From: Acidobacteriaceae bacterium
GTDB lineage: Bacteria; Acidobacteriota; Terriglobia; Terriglobales; Acidobacteriaceae
DNA length: 5,307 nt
Assembly: GCA_030040115.1 (NCBI GenBank)
Contig: JASHUH010000073.1
Coordinates: 1 to 5,307 of the forward strand
Direction of reading: 5' to 3'
Of the stretch, positions 1 to 4,559 are shown in pieces. The position numbers and the translations under genes were made by a program. The notes under the pieces were generated by a model. It ran no database searches, was not told the DNA's origin, and was given only the letters and a program-made list of their open reading frames with translations. The first letter of the stretch is position 1. The number at the start of each line of letters is the position of its first letter.

Positions 1-117
1 CTTGTCCTAACCGGAACGCCCTCGGGCGTGGGACCGCTGAAGCCCGGAGATCGCGTGGAAGTGAGCGCGGCCGGACTGGGTATGCTGGCGAATACAGTGG
101 AGTGCGACTCGGACTGA
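1..117 (+). CDS. Fumarylacetoacetate hydrolase (FAH)-family protein, C-terminal end (partial)
   Basis: The reading frame is open from the left edge and stops with TGA at 115-117, leaving the last 38 residues of a protein whose start lies outside the window. The visible sequence has the C-terminal signature of the FAH superfamily: TGTPSGVGP, then KPGDRVEV, then a [13 protein letters not shown] end. In this family the TGTPxGVG loop is near the active site, and the PGD-x-VE-V strand closes the beta-roll fold. Members include fumarylacetoacetases, 2-hydroxyhepta-2,4-diene-1,7-dioate isomerases and acylpyruvases. All act in the cytoplasm on metal-bound 2-oxo or 2,4-dioxo acids, but the substrate cannot be told from this tail. 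The transaldolase gene starts 110 bases downstream on the same strand. The family call is firm; the exact reaction is unknown. Confidence 0.9.
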   Translation, partial: LVLTGTPSGVGPLKPGDRVEVSAAGLGMLANTVECDSD

Positions 118-227
118 CGCCGGGACCGCAGCCAAATTGCAACCGGCTTTCAACCTGCGCATCCTGAGGAGCGGTACACTAGCGAGGAAAGGGCTCGCGC
201 AGGAAACTTCTTCCCCAGGAGGAAACG

Positions 228-1229
228 ATGCCACAGAATTTACTCGAACAGTTGCGCAAGTACACCACGGTGGTGGCCGATACCGGCGATATCGAAGCGA
301 TGGAGGAGTTTCGGCCCCAGGATGCCACCACCAACCCCTCGCTGATCACCGCGGCCGCGCAAATGCCGCAGTACCAGCCCATTGTGGATGGCGTGTTAAC
401 GGACGCACACAAAGAGCTCGGCGACTCGGCGAGCGATGAGGAAGTGGCCAACCTGGCGTTTCAGCGGCTGGCGATCGCCTTCGGCAAGAAGATTCTGGCC
501 ATCATCCCCGGACGCGTTTCGACGGAAGTCGACGCGCGGCTTTCGTATGACACCGAGGCCACCGTCGCGCAGGCGCGCAACATTATCAATCTTTACCAGC
601 ATGAAGGCATCGGGCGCGAGCGGGTGCTGATCAAGATTGCTTCGACCTGGGAGGGGATGCGCGCGGCCGAAGTGCTGGAGAAGGAAGGCATCCACTGCAA
701 CCTGACGCTGCTGTTCGGCATTCACCAGGCGATTGCGGCAGCCGATGCGGGCGTTACGCTGATTTCGCCGTTCGTGGGGCGCATTCTGGACTGGTACAAG
801 AAGGATACGGGCAAGGATTTTCACGGCGCCGACGATCCGGGGGTGCAATCGGTGACGCGAATCTACAACTATTTCAAGAAATTCGGATATAAGACGGTGG
901 TGATGGGCGCGAGCTTCCGCAACATCGGCGAGATTTGCGAGTTGGCAGGATGCGATTTGCTCACGATTTCGCCGCATCTGTTGGGTGAGCTCGAATCCAC
1001 TGAAGGCGAGCTGCCGCGTAAGCTCGATCCGGAAAAGGCGAAGGCGATGCAAATTGAGAGAATCAAGGTCGACAAGGCGACTTTCGACGCCATGCACGCG
1101 AAGGACCGCATGGCGAGCGACAAGCTGAAGGAAGGCATCGAGGGGTTCTCAGAAGCGCTGGTGAAGCTTGAGAACCTGCTCGCGAAGCGGCTGGCCCAGC
1201 TCGAATCGAGGGCGCCGGCGGCGGTGTGA
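228..1229 (+). CDS. tal: Transaldolase (TalB type)
   Basis: Cytoplasmic transaldolase of the non-oxidative pentose phosphate pathway. It transfers a dihydroxyacetone unit from sedoheptulose 7-phosphate to glyceraldehyde 3-phosphate, giving erythrose 4-phosphate and fructose 6-phosphate. The protein is 333 residues, slightly longer than the roughly 317 of E. coli TalB, with a short extra C-terminal tail (about residues 318-333). Catalytic landmarks are all visible: D18; DATTNPSL at 32-39 with N36; [11 protein letters not shown] at 98-108 with E100; the Schiff-base lysine K136 in [10 protein letters not shown]158 and T160 in CNLTLLFG; and S181 and R186 in [12 protein letters not shown], the phosphate-binding part. 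The ATG at 228 is supported by a perfect AGGAGG at 217-222, five bases upstream. A TACACT at 175-180 could be a -10 box, but no convincing -35 is seen. The small membrane protein gene 52 bases downstream may be co-transcribed, ending at the 1581-1612 terminator. A long open frame on the opposite strand is only its shadow. Confidence 0.97.
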   Translation: MPQNLLEQLRKYTTVVADTGDIEAMEEFRPQDATTNPSLITAAAQMPQYQPIVDGVLTDAHKELGDSASDEEVANLAFQRLAIAFGKKILAIIPGRVSTEVDARLSYDTEATVAQARNIINLYQHEGIGRERVLIKIASTWEGMRAAEVLEKEGIHCNLTLLFGIHQAIAAADAGVTLISPFVGRILDWYKKDTGKDFHGADDPGVQSVTRIYNYFKKFGYKTVVMGASFRNIGEICELAGCDLLTISPHLLGELESTEGELPRKLDPEKAKAMQIERIKVDKATFDAMHAKDRMASDKLKEGIEGFSEALVKLENLLAKRLAQLESRAPAAV

Positions 1230-1281
1230 GCGTCCGGAACTCCGAAGCGTGACGGAAGCGGGTGCACGAAGGAGGCGCACG

Positions 1282-1551
1282 ATGGGCAGACGGATTGGTT
1301 TCTGGGCATTTGCTGGATTCACAGTGGGAGTCTGTTGGGCGTTTTTCTTTGCGGTCATCTTCGGCCACAGCTTGAGTTACAGCCTACAGACTGCGATTGC
1401 TGTCGCGGTCAGAATCACGGTTCCTATTTCATGGGCCGGCCGGAAAATTCCAATGACCTACCACACCGCGATTCTTGTCAACGCGGCAACTTACGCCTTA
1501 CTGGGCCTGGCAGTCGAACCTTTATGGCGGCGGAAGAAAGCCCTGGGATGA
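1282..1551 (+). CDS. Small membrane protein of unknown function
   Basis: An 89-residue hydrophobic protein that I do not recognise. The ATG at 1282 is chosen because GAAGGAGG (1268-1275) sits six bases before it. The same frame stays open further upstream, but that extension overlaps the end of tal and reads as arginine-rich, unlikely protein. A short basic start (MGRR) is followed by a strong membrane segment at about residues 6-28 (rich in F, W, A, V). A second, weaker hydrophobic stretch lies near 35-53 (contains VAVRITVPISWAG), and another helix at about 60-82. The C-terminus is basic (RRKK near 83-86), so the protein probably has two or three spans and a cytoplasmic tail. It lies 52 bases after tal and 29 bases before a terminator, so it is likely the last gene of a tal transcript. 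Nothing in it indicates a transport or enzymatic role. Confidence 0.75.
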   Translation: MGRRIGFWAFAGFTVGVCWAFFFAVIFGHSLSYSLQTAIAVAVRITVPISWAGRKIPMTYHTAILVNAATYALLGLAVEPLWRRKKALG

Positions 1552-1580
1552 GCTGAGCGGAGACTCCACTTACGGATGAG

Positions 1581-1612
1581 AAGGGCAGCCCGGGCGGCTG
1601 CCCTTTGTTCTT
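1581..1612 (+). terminator. Intrinsic terminator after tal and the small membrane protein gene
   Basis: A perfect 10-bp stem (AAGGGCAGCC at 1581-1590 against GGCTGCCCTT at 1596-1605) with a five-base loop is followed by the T-rich tail TGTTCTT. It lies 29 bases after the stop codon at 1551. The T-rich side is only on the + strand, so it ends transcription coming from the left. Confidence 0.85.
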
Positions 1613-1914
1613 GCGGGCAAAAACAGCAGCGTCAACGCGCAGTCGGCGCGCGCATGTGCTAACCAGTTAGATGCGGTTCTATAGAAAACCGCAACAAATC
1701 CGATAAGCTCAGTGTTACAACCAAGTGAACGGGCGAGGGCTGGCTCTTTCCCAGCGCAGCGCAAGAGGGAACAGCCGGAGCCGTGCGGCAAGGCGGCTGG
1801 ACGCGCTCAGCCGTTGCGGCATCTGAAGAAACAGGTGCCTTGGCAGGAGAGGTTCCGAGGGAGGGGATCCTGCAAGAGGCACATTGAGGCCGATATCGCG
1901 CACGGAGGTGTGTG
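1613..1914. other. Intergenic region rich in hairpins, possible leader or unassigned RNA
   Basis: About 300 bases with no believable protein. Several inverted repeats cluster here: CTAAC/GTTAG at 1659-1670; GCGGTT/AACCGC at 1673-1692, enclosing the perfect palindrome TTCTATAGAA (1677-1686); GGCTG/CAGCC at 1738-1742 and 1772-1776, with CTCTT/AAGAG or TTCCC/GGGAA nested inside; and AGCCG/CGGCT at 1779-1783 and 1794-1798. GC-rich DNA gives some of this by chance. A run of consecutive hairpins just ahead of a gene with a strong ribosome site could be a structured 5' leader or a small RNA. I could not match it to a riboswitch, 6S RNA or RNase P pattern by eye. Weak -10-like words (TATAGA at 1680, GATAAG at 1702) lack clear -35 partners. 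Confidence 0.35.
1673..1692. repeat. Inverted repeat, possible operator or hairpin
   Basis: GCGGTT at 1673-1678 and AACCGC at 1687-1692 form a 6-bp stem with an eight-base loop. An overlapping perfect 10-bp palindrome, TTCTATAGAA, occupies 1677-1686. It could be a dimeric regulator site near the promoter of the 1915 gene, or part of the structured region. No T-run follows, so it is not a terminator. Confidence 0.3.
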
Positions 1915-2460
1915 ATGCCATCCCAATCTCATCCGCTGGAGCCTTTCTTTCAACAGGCAGTCCGCAATAGTTACGAAGGCAAGCTGGGAATGCACGATCC
2001 GGACGTGACAGGGTATGTGGCGCACCTGCTGTGCGAGTTCACCGAAGCCAAGAATCTATACAAGATACGCGACGAGAGCGGCCGGCCGTTGCAGGACCTG
2101 GTGGAGATGATGCGGGCCTCGGACCCGGTGAATGGAACGGCGAGCTCGTTTGACGCTGAGCGCGCCCTGCGCAAGTACATTGGCGATTACGCCCTGTTTG
2201 TCGCCGGGATGTATCCGGAAGCCGCGGGGTCCACACGGCGGCTTCGTCACCACGCTCCGAGCCTCGCTGAACTCATTAGCGCGGGCAAGGAAAGCTACTT
2301 CATCGTGAGCCAGTTCAACCTCTTCGAGTACGAGAAAGAGGCCCCGCTGTTCGCGCGACTCTCCGACGGTTTCGAGCGCTGCATTTTGGGCTTGACTATG
2401 GTGCGCGAGGAGCTGAGCCCCGCCAAGAGCTTCAAGATGCTACCCCACCTGCGCAACTAA
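1915..2460 (+). CDS. Conserved-looking hypothetical protein, 181 residues
   Basis: I do not recognise this protein. It starts at ATG 1915, six bases after GGAGG (1904-1908). An in-frame GTG at 1912 is only three bases from that site, so it is the poorer start. The product is soluble by appearance, with no signal peptide or convincing membrane helix. The composition is balanced, with amphipathic helices, for example PLEPFFQQAVRNSY near the start. An aromatic and acidic stretch is near 135-145 (SQFNLFEYEKEAPLF), and it ends in KMLPHLRN. Codon use (G/C third positions) matches tal, so it looks like resident chromosome, not island DNA. It follows a long structured intergenic region and is likely transcribed alone. 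Its TAA stop is immediately followed by foreign-looking DNA: the truncated methyltransferase on the other strand reads into its last codons. Confidence 0.8.
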   Translation: MPSQSHPLEPFFQQAVRNSYEGKLGMHDPDVTGYVAHLLCEFTEAKNLYKIRDESGRPLQDLVEMMRASDPVNGTASSFDAERALRKYIGDYALFVAGMYPEAAGSTRRLRHHAPSLAELISAGKESYFIVSQFNLFEYEKEAPLFARLSDGFERCILGLTMVREELSPAKSFKMLPHLRN

Positions 2461-2634
2461 AGCTGTTTCGATTCTCTGAGTGAGAACTTCCGCTTTAGGA
2501 AAGTTGGCCTTGTACGTTCTGGTGGCGAGTTCCCACGCATCCAAACCGAGCAGGGGTCTGCCACCTCCTCGGACCGCGCCACGTGCCCCAACCCCCCCTC
2601 CGCAGAAAAGATCTACAAATGTCAGTGTCTGCAT
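2440..2634 (-). pseudogene. DNA cytosine-5 methyltransferase, N-terminal fragment
   Basis: A 64-residue ORF beginning with ATG at 2634-2632. Residues 5-14 (TFVDLFCGGG) are motif I of C5-cytosine DNA methyltransferases, the S-adenosylmethionine-binding loop. GLDAWELATRTYKANFP at 30-46 is the motif II region, where the acidic residue binds the cofactor ribose. The usual enzymes are 300 residues or longer. The catalytic PCQ motif (IV), the later motifs and the target-recognition domain are all missing. Family-like sequence ends at about residue 56. Residues 57-64 are just the antisense of the end of the 1915-2460 gene, so the methyltransferase was cut at about 2461-2470. It cannot be active. Upstream, AAAGAAG is a weak ribosome site. 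It is probably a leftover of a restriction-modification cassette. Confidence 0.8.
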
Positions 2635-2659
2635 TTGCTTCTTTCAAGCTCGCTCCACC

Positions 2660-2937
2660 TTATACCGTTGAATCGAGGTTGCCCAAGTTTACTAGGCCGC
2701 GAAAGGCCGTGCAATCAGCTGCCTTTTCACGAGGATAGGCCGCCTCAATTATTTCGGACCTAGTCGCAGGCCTGTTTCGGGCACGAAGACGCATATAGGT
2801 GATCACTGTTAGGGATGCAGTTAGCTCGCCCCTGCGCCTGAACACGTAGTGAAGGTCATCCTTGCATGCAAGACTTCATGCTGGCACTCGAGAATTTTTC
2901 GAAGACGAGGCTCGACGAGGAAGAGCGCCCCGTTCAT
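2660..2937 (-). pseudogene. Unrecognised small gene, apparently frameshifted
   Basis: Two minus-strand frames fit together as one protein. The upstream frame starts at ATG 2937-2935 and reads MNGALFLVEPRLRKILECQ and on to HEVLHA. The downstream frame takes over near 2866 with KDDLHYVFRRRGEL, then VITYMRLRARNRPATRSEII, and ends at TAA 2660. A single missing base near 2864-2867 (CATGCAAG) would join them into about 93 residues. The second part, with RNRPATRSEIIEAA, has the look of a helix-turn-helix DNA-binding segment, but I know of no family match. No clear ribosome site precedes 2937, and the upstream frame stays open back towards the tRNA remnant, so the start is uncertain. It lies 26 bases before the methyltransferase fragment in the same direction, as a controller gene might. 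Confidence that this is a real broken gene is low to moderate. Confidence 0.35.
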
Positions 2938-3029
2938 CGGCACAAACGGACATCGAAAGCTGTCTATAGGCAAATGGTCCCGGGGTGGTCCCGAAAAAAC
3001 CGAGGGAACGTCTAAATTATTTGTTTTGT

Positions 3030-3076
3030 TGGCGCCCCCGACGGGATTTGAACCCGTGTTAATCGCCGTGAAAGGG
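3030..3076 (-). other. 3' half of a tRNA-Glu(UUC) gene, probable integration (att) site
   Basis: Read on the minus strand, the parts of a tRNA 3' half follow in order. The anticodon loop CTTTCAC (3074-3068) has anticodon UUC, exactly the glutamate loop. The 3' anticodon stem GGCGA is at 3067-3063 and the variable loop TTAAC at 3062-3058. The T-arm ACGGG-TTCAAAT-CCCGT (3057-3041) has a perfect 5-bp stem. The acceptor strand is CGGGGGC (3040-3034), the discriminator G, and CCA is encoded at 3032-3030. Beyond 3076 the match stops: the expected 5' anticodon strand is lost after CC, and no D-arm or GCCCCCG acceptor partner is found nearby. So it is not a functional tRNA. Integrases commonly use tRNA 3' halves as att sites and leave such a duplicate at the far end of the element. 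By orientation, the element should lie to the right. Confidence 0.8.
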
Positions 3077-3147
3077 ACCCGAATGACCGTAACTGATTGA
3101 AACTAAAGAGCACGATTGGCCTCAAATTGTGCGTTTTGGCACCTTCA

Positions 3148-3166
3148 GAACCCGTTATCGAACCCG
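3148..3166. repeat. Direct repeat GAACCCG next to the tRNA remnant
   Basis: GAACCCG occurs at 3148-3154 and 3160-3166, twelve bases apart, and again inside the tRNA T-arm at 3050-3056. The first copy continues as GTTATCG, similar to the GTGTTAATCG that follows the T-arm copy. It may be a degenerate att-related or integrase arm-type repeat, or chance. It does not fold as a T-arm, because the flanking bases cannot pair. Confidence 0.3.
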
Positions 3167-3180
3167 GATTCTGTTCCGAA

Positions 3181-3900
3181 TTACAGCACAACACCACTGC
3201 CGTAGCAGGCGGTCAGGATGGCGACCGCTTGGTTGTAGCGTGTGCACACCGTCATCCACTGCGCGGTCGCTGGCGAAATCCATTCAACGCACTGCAGGAG
3301 ATGTGGCAAAGTGATCGTCGGTTGAGCTGCAAAGCCTGTGTAGACCTCGTTTCTGCTGGTCAGAATTGGTTCATGGTGCGCGATGCGGTTGCGCAATCGA
3401 CGAACCACTTCCAGACGCCAATGGACAGCCCGCCGAGGCACATGTGCATGAAGAAATGCCTTGTGAAGGCTGGCGGACCACAACGCATGAAATTGTGAGG
3501 AGATGAGGCTCGGCCAAAAACCAAACGGCAGCTCCGCGATGACTTTCCCGATCGGCGCGCCAGCACCGGCGGCGCGTCGTGCATCGTTGATCATGCCGTT
3601 CATCGGCGCCGTGAACGACAGCCGTGGAATCGTTCTCCAGGGAAGAACCAGACCATCACGAAGCCAGTCGATCCCTCCAAGGTCATTGGTCATTTCGTAG
3701 TGAAGGCTATTGCGTACGGCGACTTCCAGACCGTGCAGGAACCCGAAAAGCTCCTCGGAAATTGCCAAGTTGTCCTCGTACAACTTCAGAGCCTTGCTCT
3801 GGTCGCCGCCGGTCGCGCGTACGTAGCGAGACAATCGGGCAAGGGACATCGTCCGCTCAAGATCGGCAAGAAATTCCGGCCTGTAGGGCCCCGAGGACAC
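3181..3900 (-). CDS. Abi-like (Abi_2/AbiF-type) HEPN-domain protein
   Basis: A 239-residue protein resembling the Abi-like family, whose members abort phage infection and carry an HEPN ribonuclease-type fold. Near the start, MSLARLSRYVRATGGD (18-33) then LKLYEDNLAISEELF (38-52) and LEVAVRNSL (58-66, with E59 and R63-N64) fit the family N-terminal helices. LPFGFWPSLIS (124-134) is the usual middle motif. RLRNRIAHHEPIL (168-180) contains the HEPN R-x4-H motif with R170 and H175. The length suits a single-domain member. The GTG start at 3900 is chosen because AGGAG (plus-strand 3908-3912) lies seven bases upstream. The frame stays open to 4044, but that extension runs through a terminator hairpin. 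By analogy the product would cut RNA after infection; this is not shown by sequence. A small RNA is encoded divergently just upstream. It is the only intact defence gene in the island part. Confidence 0.8.
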   Translation of the reverse strand: MSSGPYRPEFLADLERTMSLARLSRYVRATGGDQSKALKLYEDNLAISEELFGFLHGLEVAVRNSLHYEMTNDLGGIDWLRDGLVLPWRTIPRLSFTAPMNGMINDARRAAGAGAPIGKVIAELPFGFWPSLISSQFHALWSASLHKAFLHAHVPRRAVHWRLEVVRRLRNRIAHHEPILTSRNEVYTGFAAQPTITLPHLLQCVEWISPATAQWMTVCTRYNQAVAILTACYGSGVVL

Positions 3901-3903
3901 CCC

Positions 3904-3931
3904 TTTACTCCTGCGCTGAATCGCGTATACT
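3904..3931 (+). promoter_or_regulatory. Predicted promoter of the small RNA
   Basis: TATACT at 3926-3931 differs from the TATAAT -10 consensus at one position. It is preceded at 16 bases by TTTACT (3904-3909), a 4 of 6 match to TTGACA. Transcription would begin near 3938. The -35 box overlaps the ribosome site and first leader bases of the divergent Abi-like gene. GTATAC (3925-3930) is a palindrome that could also serve as a -10 for that gene (TAGTAT on the minus strand), though I see no good -35 for it. Confidence 0.5.
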
Positions 3932-3937
3932 AAATGA

Positions 3938-4029
3938 GAACGCTGCCGGAGCCATCCCTGCCGAAAGGCACATGACCGGGGCAACGCAATAGAGAGGGGA
4001 AGGCCAGTCGGCTTTCCCCTCTTCCTTTT
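3938..4029 (+). ncRNA. Predicted structured small RNA divergent from the Abi-like gene
   Basis: About 90 nt between a promoter-like sequence and a strong terminator, with no ORF of note. The first part folds as one long interrupted hairpin. TGCC (3944-3947) pairs GGCA (3980-3983). GG (3948-3949) pairs CC (3976-3977) across a two-base bulge. CAT (3953-3955) pairs ATG (3972-3974), and TGCC (3959-3962) pairs GGCA (3967-3970) around a GAAA tetraloop (3963-3966). A single-stranded linker (3984-3992, AACGCAATA) leads into the terminator hairpin. The GNRA loop and the T-run both favour the + strand as the RNA. The position next to an HEPN protein suggests a partner or antitoxin RNA, as reported for some AbiF-type proteins; that role is inference. 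I could not match it to a known riboswitch. Confidence 0.55.
3993..4029 (+). terminator. Strong intrinsic terminator of the small RNA
   Basis: AGAGGGGAA (3993-4001) pairs TTCCCCTCT (4014-4022). The stem continues through a G-T pair and GCC/GGC to a four-base loop AGTC (4006-4009), 13 bp in all. TCCTTTTA follows on the + strand. On the minus strand the sequence after the hairpin is ATTGCGTTGC, which is a poor T-run. No + strand protein gene lies upstream for over 1.4 kb, so this terminator needs another transcript to explain it. Confidence 0.8.
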
Positions 4030-4292
4030 ATAGCGCATTTCCAATTCCTTACTGATCCAATCCCCGTACAGCGAATCCTAATTTCCGCAAATCAGGTTGA
4101 GACAAGCACGAATCTCAGTCCAGCTTTTTGGCGCGTTCACTTAACGTGCAAACGGCTGCGATGATTGTCCCGGGGCCGAACTTTGATGCCAAAAAGTTAT
4201 ACCGGAAAGACAAAAAGTTATTGGACACGGGGTTGAGTTTCGGCCTACTTTCGCGGCATGACGCGGCCTGAAATGGGCCGCCGGAGGTGCCG
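4030..4292. other. Intergenic region upstream of the trbC-like fragment
   Basis: About 260 bases with no supported gene. It contains a weak inverted repeat TGAGA/TCTCA (4098-4102, 4113-4117) and the 11-bp direct repeat listed separately. TTGGAC (4221-4226) and TACTTT (4246-4251) resemble promoter boxes but are 19 bases apart, so the promoter of the pilin fragment stays uncertain. In intact conjugative clusters other trb genes often precede trbC; none is seen here. Confidence 0.4.
4190..4221. repeat. Two 11-bp direct repeats, 21-bp period
   Basis: CAAAAAGTTAT occurs at 4190-4200 and again at 4211-4221, start to start 21 bases, two turns of the helix. They lie 72 bases before the start of the pilin fragment. 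Exact spacing by two turns suits a pair of regulator sites on one DNA face, or remnants of an iteron array. Two copies are too few to call an origin. Confidence 0.5.
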
Positions 4293-4559
4293 ATGATCGT
4301 CCCGATTCCATCCATCCTGCGCCGCCGCCCCGCCTCATGGTGCTGGCTGCGCCGAATCCGCCAACCCGTCCCCCTCTTCTTTCTGCTCGTTCTCTGTCCC
4401 GCCTTGGCGTTTGCACAGAGCTCGCCGTTCGACACGGGCTTCACCGCGATCCAAACCCTCTTCACTGGAACCGTCGCCAAAGTCGCCAGCCTGATCGCCA
4501 TCGTGATCGGCGGCTACCAGTTCGCCCACGGCGAGCCCGGAGCCAAGCGAAGTCCGTGA
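4293..4559 (+). pseudogene. trbC: TrbC/VirB2-family conjugative pilin, truncated
   Basis: An 88-residue ORF starting at ATG 4293, five bases after GGAGG (4283-4287). The N-terminus is a long basic signal peptide: R10-R12 and R20-R23, then a hydrophobic core VPLFFLLVLCPALAFA (26-41), with an AFA cleavage site after A41. The mature start QSSPFDTGFTAIQTLF (42-57) and the first membrane helix TGTVAKVASLIAIVIGGYQF (58-77) are typical of TrbC/VirB2 pilins, which are exported, inserted in the inner membrane and built into the type IV secretion pilus. HGEPGAK (79-85) is the usual loop after helix one. Then the match stops: the second helix is gone and the frame ends three codons later in sequence belonging to the opposite-strand restriction gene. 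The break is at about 4547-4550. No trbD or later genes follow, so the fragment cannot make a normal pilin. Confidence 0.8.

Noticed and set aside
396..1097. Long minus-strand open frame of 233 codons opposite tal
   Set aside because: It is antisense to a firmly identified transaldolase in high-GC DNA, with an arginine-rich, histidine-rich product and no family signature.
1168..1281. Longer start for the small membrane protein at 1168
   Set aside because: It overlaps the end of tal, encodes an arginine-rich leader and lacks a ribosome site, whereas ATG 1282 follows GAAGGAGG.
1712..1915. A 67-codon + strand ORF in the intergenic region
   Set aside because: No ribosome site, biased arginine and glutamine-rich composition, and it overlaps strong inverted repeats; more likely non-coding.
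3137..3170. A second tRNA-like T-arm (contains GGTTCGATA on the minus strand)
   Set aside because: The flanking five bases cannot form a T-stem (CCGGG against ACGGG) and no acceptor or anticodon parts surround it; kept only as a direct repeat.
2849..3197. Short ORFs on both strands across the tRNA remnant, one containing PTGFEPV
   Set aside because: The PTGFEPV string is the well-known false translation of a tRNA T-arm read on the opposite strand. Neither ORF has a ribosome site or family resemblance.
3938..4029. A c-di-GMP or other known riboswitch in the small RNA region
   Set aside because: The GAAA-capped stem and nearby GGGGCAACGC are superficially like GEMM parts, but the conserved core around the loop is absent. 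The unit ends in a terminator with no gene following on that strand.
3901..4044. Upstream extension of the Abi-like protein to an ATG at 4044
   Set aside because: It would translate through the terminator hairpin and the small RNA region. Its residues are basic and unlike the family, and the GTG at 3900 has a well-placed AGGAG.
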